64,000 bases of DNA from Clostridia bacterium (GCA_017408585.1 JAFQUJ010000012.1:24225-88224), one strand, 5' to 3'. Counted from the first letter of the stretch, positions 9,129 through 16,437 are shown. The notes: generated by a model not told the origin, from the sequence alone. Translations and numbers: made by a program.

Positions 9129-9157
9129 ATATTATCACACAAGCCGAAAAAAGTCAA
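9129..9157 (-). promoter_or_regulatory. Promoter of the metallophosphoesterase gene
   Basis: On the minus strand, TTGACT (9157-9152), 17 bp, TAATAT (9134-9129); start codon about 30 bases further. Confidence 0.75.
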
Positions 9158-9258
9158 CTTGATGAGGGTGTTTTTTGTAAAATAAAAACAAAAATGCCTA
9201 AAATCGCCCTAAATATTTGTGAATATATAAAAAATTTAAATTTTTTCAAAAATTTTTC

Positions 9259-9287
9259 TTTACAAACGCGTATTTTTTTGCTATACT
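9259..9287 (+). promoter_or_regulatory. Promoter of the CofE-like gene
   Basis: TTTACA (9259-9264), 17 bp, TATACT (9282-9287). The ribosome site AAGGAAGG lies at about 9329-9336 before the ATG at 9344. Confidence 0.75.
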
Positions 9288-9343
9288 ATTTACTGTTAAG
9301 AAATTATATGCCTGAAAAGACATAAAAAGGAAGGTATTTTTAT

Positions 9344-10537
9344 ATGAGTCGTATGGTCGGTACAGTATCAAGAGGAATTCGCGCTCCCATTATTCGTCAA
9401 GGGGACAATCTCGTTGATATCGTAACAAATTCAATTCTTGAAGCATCAAGAGAGGATGGCTTTGAAATTCGCAATCGTGACATCGTTGCAATGACAGAGG
9501 CTATCGTTGCAAGAGCACAGGGTAACTATGCAAGCGTTGACGATATCGCAGCCGATGTTAAAGCAAAGTTTGGAGGCGATACAGTCGGAGTAATTTTCCC
9601 AATCCTTAGCCGTAACCGCTTTGCAATCTGTCTTCGTGGTATTGCAAAGGGCGCAAAGAAAATTATTCTTATGCTCTCATATCCCTCTGACGAGGTAGGA
9701 AACCACCTTATCAGCCTTGATATGCTCGACGAAAAGGGCATAAACCCTTATACCGATGTTTTGGATCTTAAGGCTTACAGAGAGCTTTTTGGCTACGAAA
9801 AGCACCCCTTCACAGGAATTGACTATGTTGAATACTACGAAACTCTCATAAAAGAAAGTGGCGCAGAGGTTGAAATCATTTTCGCAAATGACCCTCGTGC
9901 AATTCTCAAATATACAAAGAAAGTTCTCAACTGTGATATTCACACACGCTTCCGTACAAAGCGCCTACTCAAAAATGCCGGCGCGGAGGTTGTTTATGGA
10001 CTTGACGAAATCCTTAACGCAAGCGTAAACGGTAGCGGATATAACGAAAATTATGGTCTTCTCGGCTCAAACAAATCAACCGAAAATCAAGTAAAGCTTT
10101 TCCCTCGCGATTGTCAAGCACTAGTTGAGGCAATTCAACAAAGACTTCTTGACGCAACAGGAAAGCTTGTTGAGGTTATGGTTTATGGTGATGGCGCATT
10201 TAAAGACCCTGTTGGAAAGATTTGGGAGCTTGCTGACCCAATCGTTTCACCTGCATACACAAGCGGTCTTGAGGGCACACCAAACGAGCTGAAGCTAAAA
10301 TACCTTGCAGATAACGATTTTGCAGATCTTTCGGGTGAGGCTCTAAAAGAGGCAATCAAGAGAGAAATCGTTAAAAAGGACGGCAACCTTGTTGGTAAGA
10401 TGGCATCGGAGGGAACAACCCCAAGACGCCTAACAGACCTTATCGGCTCGCTCTGTGACCTAACATCAGGCTCAGGCGACAAGGGAACACCTATCGTATT
10501 TATTCAAGGCTATTTTGATAACTACACCACAGAATAA
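9344..10537 (+). CDS. CofE-like F420-0:glutamate ligase family protein
   Basis: A 397-aa protein that I recognise as the coenzyme F420-0:L-glutamate ligase (CofE) family. Features include an N-terminal RGIRAPIIRQGDNLVDIVTN, the following RNRDIVAMTEAIVARAQGNY, and the C-terminal VEVMVYGDGAFKDPVGKIWE and VFIQGY. CofE adds gamma-linked glutamate to F420. No other F420 gene lies here, and Clostridia generally lack F420, so the substrate is probably different. Members of this family replace folylpolyglutamate synthase in Chlamydia, so a folate or other polyglutamylation role is one possibility. It is longer than archaeal CofE (about 250 aa), with an extra middle segment from about residue 110 to 220. 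It is a single-gene unit. Family is fairly sure; reaction is not. Confidence 0.75.
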   Translation: MSRMVGTVSRGIRAPIIRQGDNLVDIVTNSILEASREDGFEIRNRDIVAMTEAIVARAQGNYASVDDIAADVKAKFGGDTVGVIFPILSRNRFAICLRGIAKGAKKIILMLSYPSDEVGNHLISLDMLDEKGINPYTDVLDLKAYRELFGYEKHPFTGIDYVEYYETLIKESGAEVEIIFANDPRAILKYTKKVLNCDIHTRFRTKRLLKNAGAEVVYGLDEILNASVNGSGYNENYGLLGSNKSTENQVKLFPRDCQALVEAIQQRLLDATGKLVEVMVYGDGAFKDPVGKIWELADPIVSPAYTSGLEGTPNELKLKYLADNDFADLSGEALKEAIKREIVKKDGNLVGKMASEGTTPRRLTDLIGSLCDLTSGSGDKGTPIVFIQGYFDNYTTE

Positions 10538-10549
10538 TTCGCATAAAGC

Positions 10550-10580
10550 AAAAGCCAATCTCGTTGAGATTGGCTTTTTT
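10550..10580 (+). terminator. Terminator of the CofE-like gene
   Basis: AAAAGCCAATCTC/GAGATTGGCTTTTTT stem with a very short loop, 12 bases after the stop codon. Confidence 0.9.
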
Positions 10581-10606
10581 ATTACCCGAAAGGTGTCAAT
10601 ATAATT

Positions 10607-10634
10607 AAGAAAACGGACATAAGTCCGTTTTCTT
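10607..10634 (-). terminator. Terminator of the leucine-rich repeat gene
   Basis: AAGAAAACGGAC/GTCCGTTTTCTT stem ten bases after the minus-strand stop codon. A/T-rich arms make it usable in both directions. Confidence 0.8.
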
Positions 10635-10643
10635 GCGTATTAA

Positions 10644-12575
10644 TTAATATTCTGTAAGTCCTTCCTTGCCTGTGGTAATTTGAGTAGGTGTGAGTACGCT
10701 TTGGAGCTTTACTGTGTAAAGAGCATCAGCGCCTCTTGTTACCTTACTTGCCATAGGAGAAGAAACGGGGCTTTCCGCTGAGCCGATATATTCCTTTTGG
10801 AACAGTTGCGCCTTGCTGGCGTCGTCTGTGAATGCATAGCCCGCAAAAATAAGCTCAAGTGATGCGTGATCAGCATTATCAAGGCTCATACCGGAAACTG
10901 AAAGATTGCAGTTTGTATATGTGAGATCAAGCGTTACCTGGAGCGCGCCTTTTGATGCGTTAATAAGTCCCTCGCTTGTAAAGAATGTGTCGGCGTTAAG
11001 ATACTTTGGATTGAATACGACAACACCAAAGGTAACCTTCTTGCCTACGAGCGCCTCGTATGCTTCAAGGCTATCGTGATTTACCTTAAAGCCTGTTGCA
11101 ATTCCGGTGCTATTCGGACCCATTGAGTAGCCGGAAGCCTCGAAAATCGAGGAATACTCAGTCTTTGTATTTGTCAAGGCGTCCCAAGCAGAGAAGCTTT
11201 TGTCAAAACCATTGAAGCTGAACATTACACGGTAGTCATTTGCCGAGCGCTTTGCGTCTGTAAAGATTGTTTTTGTTGAGTAGGTTGCGCTTGGATCGTA
11301 GTTTTCAAAGGAATCAACAACAGCACCGTTTATTTGGGAAATTTGGAATCCTGAAAGCTTTCCGTTATCTATCGTCAGAGAATCTGCGCTTCCTGTATAT
11401 ATGATTACCTTCAAGGCGGAGCAGCTACTGAACAGAGTGCTTGTAAAGCCTGCAACATCAGCAGGAACAATCGCTGTAATTATGGGGCAACTATTAAAGA
11501 TGTCCTTTTCGGTAGTGGTCAACGATTCCGGAAGAATTACGCTTGTAAGCTTTGTTGATTGGAACGCATTTGCATATATAGTTGTAAGTCCATTTGGGAA
11601 AACAAAGCTTGTAAGTGAGGAACAACCTGCGAACGAAAAGCTTCCGATTGAGGTTAAGGCGGGGCATTCGTTTATTGCTTTTAAGCTTGAACAGTTTCTA
11701 AATGCTTCTGATCCAATAGAGGTTACCGTATCGGGAAGAACGACACTTTCAAGATTCTTACACCCGTTGAATGAATAACCTGAAACAGCAGTGAAGGTGC
11801 TACCTGTAAAGTCAATGCTTGTAATGTTGGTCTCGCGGAACGCAGACTCGCCCAAGCTTTTAAGTTTAGGACACTTAATATCTCCTGATATTTTGGTGTT
11901 ATAAAAGCCTCTGCCGATCTCCTCGAGTGATTCAAGGCTGTTTATGTTTATAGTTGTAAGTGAGGAACAACTATTAAATGCAGAATAGATTCTCTTGATG
12001 TTTTTAGAAAAGAGAAATGTGTGCATCTTTGAACAACTGATAAAGCTATGATCGCCAAGCTGAACCACATTTGAATTTGACATATCAACTGTTAAAAGTT
12101 CAGGACATTTGTAGAATTCACCGTTTGTAAAGTTGATTTCAGCAGTCCAGTCCTCGCCTGTTGAGGGATTGTATCCTCTTGCCTCAATTACAACTGTTTG
12201 AAGGTATTGAAGTTGTCTGAACGCATGGGTTCCAATGCTTTTTACAGTTTTAGGAACGAATAGCGATACAACAGGGTGGTTTGAACCGCCTGTTGAACCG
12301 AAAGCACTGCCGGCAATCTCGGTCACAATGTACCTTTTGTCAGCCACTCCGTCACTGTCGGAGTCATACTCAACGATTTCGGGAATGATAACCTCGGTGA
12401 GTGCTCCACTTGTTCTGTTTTCGCTTGTTACAGTTGCAGTTCCGTCATAGTCGGGGTAAGCGTCGGTGTTGGTAAATGAGTAGTAAATACCGTCAACCTC
12501 GACAGCGCTCGCGCTAATCGCCAAAAGGCATACAGCGAAAAGCACCATAACAAAGAGTAAAATTTTCTTTTTCAT
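10644..12575 (-). CDS. Secreted BspA-type leucine-rich repeat protein
   Basis: A 643-aa exported protein. Residues 1-24 are a Sec signal peptide (MKKKILLFVMVLFAVCLLAI, then SASA). Residues about 25-400 are LRR_5/BspA-type repeats of 22-24 residues, such as LTSIGSFSFAGCSSLTSFVF and the SIGSEAFRNCSSLKAI pattern. The last 240 residues are a non-repeat, probably beta-rich domain (NDYRVMFSFNGFDKSF ... LTEY) that I do not recognise. No LPXTG motif, S-layer domain or C-terminal anchor is seen. Such repeats bind host or microbial surface ligands in other bacteria; the ligand here is unknown. AAGGAG lies eight bases before the ATG. A promoter and a small leader hairpin (near 12594-12613) lie upstream. 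Confidence 0.88.
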   Translation of the reverse strand: MKKKILLFVMVLFAVCLLAISASAVEVDGIYYSFTNTDAYPDYDGTATVTSENRTSGALTEVIIPEIVEYDSDSDGVADKRYIVTEIAGSAFGSTGGSNHPVVSLFVPKTVKSIGTHAFRQLQYLQTVVIEARGYNPSTGEDWTAEINFTNGEFYKCPELLTVDMSNSNVVQLGDHSFISCSKMHTFLFSKNIKRIYSAFNSCSSLTTININSLESLEEIGRGFYNTKISGDIKCPKLKSLGESAFRETNITSIDFTGSTFTAVSGYSFNGCKNLESVVLPDTVTSIGSEAFRNCSSLKAINECPALTSIGSFSFAGCSSLTSFVFPNGLTTIYANAFQSTKLTSVILPESLTTTEKDIFNSCPIITAIVPADVAGFTSTLFSSCSALKVIIYTGSADSLTIDNGKLSGFQISQINGAVVDSFENYDPSATYSTKTIFTDAKRSANDYRVMFSFNGFDKSFSAWDALTNTKTEYSSIFEASGYSMGPNSTGIATGFKVNHDSLEAYEALVGKKVTFGVVVFNPKYLNADTFFTSEGLINASKGALQVTLDLTYTNCNLSVSGMSLDNADHASLELIFAGYAFTDDASKAQLFQKEYIGSAESPVSSPMASKVTRGADALYTVKLQSVLTPTQITTGKEGLTEY

Positions 12576-12641
12576 CTTGTTTTTCTCCTTGCGGGGTCGA
12601 GAGGCTCGACACCCATTATAAATAAATACTTTTGTAATGAT

Positions 12642-12670
12642 ATATTATCATATATTAAATTATATGTCAA
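12642..12670 (-). promoter_or_regulatory. Promoter of the leucine-rich repeat gene
   Basis: On the minus strand, TTGACA (12670-12665), 17 bp, TAATAT (12647-12642), about 70 bases before the start codon. Confidence 0.75.
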
Positions 12671-12696
12671 GTCATTTTGCACAAAAAATGAATTAT

Positions 12697-12818
12697 CAAT
12701 CTCGCCCGCGAGATTGCATATCATCAGTCGCTTGCGACTGTATCTCACCACGGCAGAGCCGTGTATCTCATCAACGCCTTGCGTTGTATCTCATCAGTCC
12801 GTAGGAATGTATATCATC
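12697..12818. repeat. Hairpin array 1 (TATCTCAT/TATATCAT linkers)
   Basis: Five consecutive hairpins: CAATCTCG/CGAGATTG, CAGTCGC/GCGACTG, CACGGC/GCCGTG, CAACGC/GCGTTG and the imperfect CAGTCC/GGAATG. They are joined by ATATCAT, TATCTCAC, TATCTCAT, TATCTCAT and TATATCAT. Linkers are nearly constant; every stem differs. Confidence 0.85.
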
Positions 12819-12821
12819 TCC

Positions 12822-12850
12822 TTGACTTTTTTAGAAGCTTGTGCTAAAAT
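12822..12850 (+). promoter_or_regulatory. Promoter of the HAD hydrolase gene
   Basis: TTGACT (12822-12827), 17 bp, TAAAAT (12845-12850) with TG before the -10. It starts four bases after hairpin array 1. Confidence 0.8.
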
Positions 12851-12880
12851 GTTATTACATAAAAATTCAAGGAGCAAATT

Positions 12881-13486
12881 ATGATTAAGAATGTAGTTTT
12901 CGATTTTGGACAGGTGCTTGTCCATTTCGAGCCTGAATATATGGTTGGCGTTTATGTTGATGACGAGGCGGATAAAAAATTGCTTTGCGAGGTTGTTTTT
13001 GACCGTCTTTATTGGGATAAGCTTGACGCAGGCACAATAGAGGACGAGCAGGTAATGGAGAGGGTCAAGGCTCGACTTCCAGGGCGCTTGCACGAGGTTG
13101 CCAAAAAAATCTATTATAATTGGATTTACAACATTCCCGAGCTTGACGGAATGGCAGACCTTGTAAAACACCTTAAAAATGACCACAGGGTAGGGCTTTT
13201 TGTTCTATCCAACATATCAAAATATTTTGCCGAGCATCGCCACGAAATCTCGATTTTAGCGCATTTTGATGGCCTTGTTCTCACAGGCCCTATCGGCATT
13301 GTTAAGCCAAATCGCGAAATCTTTGATTACCTTTGTAACACCTATCAGCTCAACCCCGCCGAAACGATATTTATCGACGATAACGCAAACAACATAAAGG
13401 GCGCAAGCGCCTATGGAATAAATACATACCACTTTGATGGCGATGTGCAAAGGCTAAGAGAATACCTTGACGAGATATTGAAATAA
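12881..13486 (+). CDS. HAD-superfamily hydrolase (YihX-like)
   Basis: A 201-aa HAD phosphatase. Motif I is VVFDFGQVL (residues 6-14): the nucleophile Asp8 is present, but the +2 position is Gly rather than the usual acid/base Asp, as in YihX and related DLGNV-type members. Motif II is VLSNIS (near 107), motif III the Lys of GIVKPNREIF, and motif IV FIDDNANNIKGA (near 164). The helical cap lies between motifs I and II, as in subclass IA. It is cytoplasmic; YihX acts on sugar phosphates such as glucose 1-phosphate, but the substrate here is unknown. AAGGAG lies before the ATG. Hairpin arrays with different linkers sit just upstream and just downstream. Confidence 0.87.
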   Translation: MIKNVVFDFGQVLVHFEPEYMVGVYVDDEADKKLLCEVVFDRLYWDKLDAGTIEDEQVMERVKARLPGRLHEVAKKIYYNWIYNIPELDGMADLVKHLKNDHRVGLFVLSNISKYFAEHRHEISILAHFDGLVLTGPIGIVKPNREIFDYLCNTYQLNPAETIFIDDNANNIKGASAYGINTYHFDGDVQRLREYLDEILK

Positions 13487-13490
13487 CAAA

Positions 13491-13563
13491 TATCGATATA
13501 AATCCCTTGCGGGATTTTCGATATGTTGCTAACGCAACTCGATATGCCTTCGGCTCGATATGC
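13491..13563. repeat. Hairpin array 2 (CGATATG linkers)
   Basis: Three hairpins, AAATCCC/GGGATTT, GTTGC/GCAAC and GCC/GGC, separated by CGATATA, CGATATG, CGATATG and CGATATG. The array begins four bases after the HAD stop codon. Confidence 0.8.
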
Positions 13564-13635
13564 TTGATTTGTAACCAAGCAAAAGGCGCTTATCTTTTAT
13601 AAACAAGCAAAAACAAGAGGACAAGGGGGATTTTT

Positions 13636-13836
13636 ATGATAGTTTTTGATAAATTGTGGATTCTTATGGCTCAAAAGGGAGTTTCAACCTACACTTTGCG
13701 CGAAAAATGCGGAATAGATAGCAAAACTGTTCGTAGGCTAAGGGCCAACGAAAATATTGAAACAAAAACATTGAATAAGCTATGTATGGCGCTTGATTGC
13801 AAAATCGAGGAAATTATGGAATATATTCCCGATTAA
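13636..13836 (+). CDS. Small XRE/Cro-like DNA-binding protein
   Basis: A 66-aa protein that is essentially one helix-turn-helix domain. It belongs to the short YozG-like type (MIVFDKLWILMAQKGVSTYT ... KTVRRLRANENIETKTLNKL ... DCKIEEIMEYI). The recognition helix is around SKTVRRLR. GGGGG lies about seven bases before the ATG. It is probably an autonomous transcription regulator; no partner gene is adjacent, and the next gene converges on it. Targets are unknown. Confidence 0.82.
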   Translation: MIVFDKLWILMAQKGVSTYTLREKCGIDSKTVRRLRANENIETKTLNKLCMALDCKIEEIMEYIPD

Positions 13837-13877
13837 GCGTACCCTGTGTTTCACGAGTTGCCTTCATTCACCAAAAC

Positions 13878-13910
13878 AAAAGAGCAAGAACAGTTGCGTT
13901 CTTGCTCTTT
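13878..13910. terminator. Bidirectional terminator between convergent genes
   Basis: AAAGAGCAAGAAC/GTTCTTGCTCTTT stem with a six-base loop. It serves the small XRE gene on the plus strand and the glycoside hydrolase on the minus strand. Confidence 0.85.
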
Positions 13911-13927
13911 GCTTTTAATATGTGCGA

Positions 13928-15019
13928 TTATTTTTTAAATTCCTTATCGGCGAGGGTGCAGAATTTACGAATAAGCTCTGTTTCGCGTGGGTCGTATGGG
14001 CGATGGCTCGGCCTATACAGGTCGTGGAACCATTTTGTAAAGTCGATAGGCGCGCGTGGGTCGTCCTTGTACCAATTCCAATGCGCCTCGTATGGCTCAT
14101 AGGTTTGATATTTTCCTGCAACAAAGCCCCAATTGTAACAGCCGATATTTTCAAGATAGAAAAGAGGAAAGTTGTCAAAAACGGTATTTCCCGTGCACCT
14201 TGCAAGCCACTCTGTGTTGATAATCGGGCGACCAAGTGTCTTTAAATGCTTGATTACACGAATGTGCTCCTCGTAGGTGCTATAATTATGATAGGTTATA
14301 ATATCGGAATTTTCAAGGGCATACTCGTTCAAAGCGCTTGTGCGAAAATCGTTCTCTATATCAAACCACCAAGCACCAACAGTAAGTGGCTGAGAGGGAT
14401 TGATTTTGCGCACCGTTTCAAACATTCTTACAAGGTGAGGCATAGTTATCTGCTCTCGTCTGCTGTTTCCCGGCTCGTTAAACAAATCCCACATCAAAAT
14501 GCGAGAATCGTCCTTGTAAAGCGTGACAATTTCTGTCACCATCTCAAAATATTTGTCAGCGCTTACGGCATCGTCAAAATAAAAATGAGGCGCAGGACCA
14601 CTGTGGGCGCCGTGTTGAGAGTGCTTTTTTCCACCATGATAGCCCCAATCGTAGCCTTGCTCACCAATGTATGGCATTTTCCAAAGCTCCGTTTTAGGTG
14701 GCATGCAATCGTTTGCGAGCACCATCATACACGAAATTCCAAAGCTATCGCAAAGCGAAATATATCGTTCTAAGCGCTCAAGAAAGGAATCGTGCTCTTG
14801 CTCCCAAACTACAAATTCCAAAATCAAGCGCACGCTGTTAAAGCCAAGCTCACTCATAAGCGCAAGCTCGCTTTTCGTCGTTTCTAAGCGCTCCTCGAAA
14901 TGTAGCGCTTGCCATTGGTCAACACGATTGACACAATCGGCACTCATATAATTACAGCCTCTTATCCACGGGCGAGAATTGTACCATTCCCACGCGCGCT
15001 CCTTGCTCCATCTTTCCAT
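13928..15019 (-). CDS. Glycoside hydrolase, GH5-like (clan A) TIM barrel
   Basis: A 363-aa protein with the clan GH-A pattern. ELGFNSVRLILEF lies near residue 95. The putative acid/base Glu is in WDLFNEPGN (near 183), aromatic strand ends are in TVGAWWFD and ITYHNYST, and the putative nucleophile Glu is in PIINTEWLAR (near 280). There is no signal peptide, so it probably acts in the cytoplasm on imported oligosaccharides. The whole protein is one barrel without a carbohydrate-binding module. Family assignment below clan level is uncertain; similar proteins are often labelled beta-xylanase or cellulase. It is a single-gene unit with a strong promoter. Confidence 0.8.
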   Translation of the reverse strand: MERWSKERAWEWYNSRPWIRGCNYMSADCVNRVDQWQALHFEERLETTKSELALMSELGFNSVRLILEFVVWEQEHDSFLERLERYISLCDSFGISCMMVLANDCMPPKTELWKMPYIGEQGYDWGYHGGKKHSQHGAHSGPAPHFYFDDAVSADKYFEMVTEIVTLYKDDSRILMWDLFNEPGNSRREQITMPHLVRMFETVRKINPSQPLTVGAWWFDIENDFRTSALNEYALENSDIITYHNYSTYEEHIRVIKHLKTLGRPIINTEWLARCTGNTVFDNFPLFYLENIGCYNWGFVAGKYQTYEPYEAHWNWYKDDPRAPIDFTKWFHDLYRPSHRPYDPRETELIRKFCTLADKEFKK

Positions 15020-15069
15020 AAAACACCTCGGATTTGTAATTAGAAGGTATTTAAGCCTATCTCAATCTC

Positions 15070-15098
15070 ATTTTATCACACTAAAAAATGGTTGTCAA
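15070..15098 (-). promoter_or_regulatory. Promoter of the GH5-like gene
   Basis: On the minus strand, TTGACA (15098-15093), 17 bp, TAAAAT (15075-15070), about 50 bases before the start codon. Confidence 0.8.
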
Positions 15099-15149
15099 GA
15101 TAGCGTTAACACAAAGGAAGACCAAAACCTTCCCCACCAAAACAAAACA

Positions 15150-15178
15150 AAAAAGACAGGAACAAGTCCTGTCTTTTT
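15150..15178. terminator. Copy of the tRNA-Ser terminator hairpin
   Basis: AAAAAGACAGGA/TCCTGTCTTTTT stem, the same stem and loop as the hairpin directly after tRNA-Ser at 15663-15693. It lies about 515 bases further downstream with no gene of its own. Confidence 0.7.
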
Positions 15179-15247
15179 GCTTGTGAAAGGGCGATAAAAA
15201 AATATTTTCGCCACTTTTTGTTTGATTTTGAACTGGCGCGTCCCAAT

Positions 15248-15415
15248 CACGCCAAAGGCGTGTATATCATCAAAACGAAGTTTTGTATATCACCAAGGCG
15301 AAAGCCTTGTATATCATCATTGCGAAAGAAGATACAGCCTACGGCTGATGATATACACCTTCGGTGATGATATCCACGACCGCGTCGTGATGATATACCA
15401 TTGCTTTCGCAATGG
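15248..15415. repeat. Hairpin array 3 (TATATCAT linkers, orientation flips mid-array)
   Basis: The left half has CACGCC/GGCGTG, CAAAAC/GTTTTG and CAAGGC/GCCTTG joined by TATATCAT or TATATCAC. A broken unit, CATTGCGAAAG, follows. The right half has CAGCC/GGCTG, CACC/GGTG, CACGAC/GTCGTG and CCATTGC/GCAATGG joined by ATGATATA-type linkers, the reverse complement of the left linkers. The broken unit complements part of the last hairpin. Confidence 0.85.
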
Positions 15416-15418
15416 ATA

Positions 15419-15454
15419 AAAAAATTCGACAAGTTGAAACTTGTCGAATTTTTT
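15419..15454. terminator. Terminator next to the copied tRNA-Ser 3' end
   Basis: AAAAAATTCGACAAG/CTTGTCGAATTTTTT stem with a six-base loop. On the minus strand it directly follows the second copy of the tRNA-Ser 3' end. Confidence 0.75.
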
Positions 15455-15696
15455 GGCGGAGAAGAGAAGATTTTCTAGGAACACAAGTGTTCCGTTGAAC
15501 TGTTGTCGTGTTCGCATCGCACTGCCCTCGCAAGCATCGGTTGTGTTCTGCGACGACTGCCACTCCTTATTCCTCGCTTTATCCTTCCCCGAAGGCGCTC
15601 GGAATCGTCCCTTCCACGCCGAGTAACCGACGCATTGGAAGCTCAAATCTTCCCTAAAAAGCAAAAAAGACAGGAACAAGTCCTGTCTTTTTTGCT
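15454..15696 (-). repeat. Element downstream of tRNA-Ser, bounded by tRNA-derived sequence
   Basis: On the minus strand, after tRNA-Ser and its terminator, comes an inverted copy of the T-arm (15653-15637, 15 of 17 positions) and a looser inverted match to the variable arm near 15617-15633. About 150 bases of body with small hairpins follow. The element ends with an exact direct copy of the tRNA 3' end (15473-15454). Overlapping frames look non-coding. Confidence 0.65.
15663..15693 (-). terminator. Terminator of tRNA-Ser
   Basis: AAAAAAGACAGGA/TCCTGTCTTTTTT stem four bases after the CCA end of the tRNA. Confidence 0.85.
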
Positions 15697-15787
15697 TGGC
15701 GGAGAAGAGAAGATTTGAACTTCCGCGCCGGTTACCCGACCTACACCCTTAGCAGGGGCGCCTCTTCGACCTCTTGAGTACTTCTCC
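15697..15787 (-). tRNA. tRNA-Ser (anticodon GCT)
   Basis: A 91-nt class II tRNA with encoded CCA. Acceptor GGAGAAG pairs with CTTCTCC, with discriminator G. The anticodon stem is CGCCC/GGGTG around loop CTGCTAA (anticodon GCT, reading AGC/AGU). A long variable arm, GTCGG-GTAA-CCGGC, identifies serine, and the T-arm is GGAAG-TTCAAAT-CTTCT. Its 3' end is copied at 15454. Confidence 0.95.
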
Positions 15788-15850
15788 AAAAGCCTCTAAG
15801 CACGCAACCTGGCGTGCCCAGCAAACCGTCGTTTGGTAGTTTGCTTTTCA

Positions 15851-15879
15851 ATTATACACAATTTTTAGATGGTTGTCAA
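15851..15879 (-). promoter_or_regulatory. Promoter of tRNA-Ser
   Basis: On the minus strand, TTGACA (15879-15874), 17 bp, TATAAT (15856-15851): exact consensus boxes. The roughly 60-base leader holds a GCAAAC/GTTTGC hairpin before the mature tRNA. Confidence 0.85.
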
Positions 15880-15941
15880 TACTTTTTTGCGTTTTATTTT
15901 GTTAATTTTTATTTTTGTCAAAAATATTTTCAAAAATACTA

Positions 15942-15970
15942 TTGACTTTTCAAAAATATTGTGTTATTAT
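15942..15970 (+). promoter_or_regulatory. Promoter of tRNA-Arg
   Basis: TTGACT (15942-15947), 17 bp, TATTAT (15965-15970), about 25 bases before the tRNA 5' end. Confidence 0.8.
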
Positions 15971-15994
15971 ATCATACGCACATAAAAGTGCTTT

Positions 15995-16070
15995 GCGCTC
16001 CTAGCTCAGCGGATAGAGTGCCCGGCTACGAACCGGTAGGTCGAGGGTTCGAATCCCCCGGGGCGCGCCA
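15995..16070 (+). tRNA. tRNA-Arg (anticodon ACG)
   Basis: A 76-nt tRNA with encoded CCA. Acceptor GCGCTCC pairs with GGGGCGC (one G-U). The D-arm is CTAGCTCAGCGGATAGAG, the anticodon loop CTACGAA (ACG, reading CGN after inosine editing), and the T-arm GAGGG-TTCGAAT-CCCCC. Its last 19 nt recur exactly at 16246-16264. Confidence 0.96.
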
Positions 16071-16245
16071 TAAACAAAAAAACACCACCTTGCGTGGTGT
16101 TTTTTTGCTTATCCCATATAAATTGGGGGATTCGAACGCAGGCGTTAAGAAATCATTCGGGGAATGATTTTAGCCGGTGACCGAAGGATTTTGCAAGGCA
16201 AACAGAAAAAGGTAAAGAAATGCCCTTGCAAAATTCAAGAGCGAA
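16052..16245 (+). repeat. tRNA-Arg-linked tandem element, unit 1 (194 bp)
   Basis: Starts with the last 19 nt of tRNA-Arg and its terminator. At 16125-16137 comes a perfect 13-nt inverted copy of the tRNA T-arm. Next are an AATCATTC/GAATGATT hairpin and a long stem (GGATTTTGCAAGGCA against TGCCCTTGCAAAATTC). A near-identical second unit starts at 16246. Confidence 0.8.
16076..16106 (+). terminator. Terminator of tRNA-Arg
   Basis: AAAAAAACACCAC/GTGGTGTTTTTTT stem six bases after the CCA end. Confidence 0.9.
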
Positions 16246-16437
16246 AATCCCCCGGGGCGCGCCATAAACAAGAAACACCACCTTGCGTGGTGTTTTTTGC
16301 TTATCTCATATAAATTGGGGGATTCGAACGCAGGCGTTAAGAAATCATTCGGGGAATGATTTTAGCCGGTGAACGAAGGATTTTGCAAGGCAAAAAGAAA
16401 AAGGCAAAGAAATGCCCTTGCAAAATTCAAGAACGAA
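16246..16437 (+). repeat. tRNA-Arg-linked tandem element, unit 2 (192 bp)
   Basis: Nearly identical to unit 1: the exact 19-nt copy of the tRNA 3' end (16246-16264), the same terminator (16273-16298), the inverted T-arm copy (16317-16329) and the same hairpins, with a few substitutions and short indels. It ends in a third, degraded copy of the tRNA 3' end (16438-16452). From there to 16620 I see no gene. Confidence 0.8.

Noticed and set aside
9344-10537. Evidence that the organism makes coenzyme F420
   Set aside because: Only a CofE-like protein is present; no other F420 gene was seen and the family has other uses.
15317-15679. A 120-codon open frame on the minus strand over the tRNA-Ser element and hairpin array
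   Set aside because: It crosses two terminators, a copied tRNA end and array linkers, has no ribosome site, and its composition follows the repeats.
15961-16167. A 68-codon plus-strand frame
   Set aside because: It runs straight through tRNA-Arg and its terminator.
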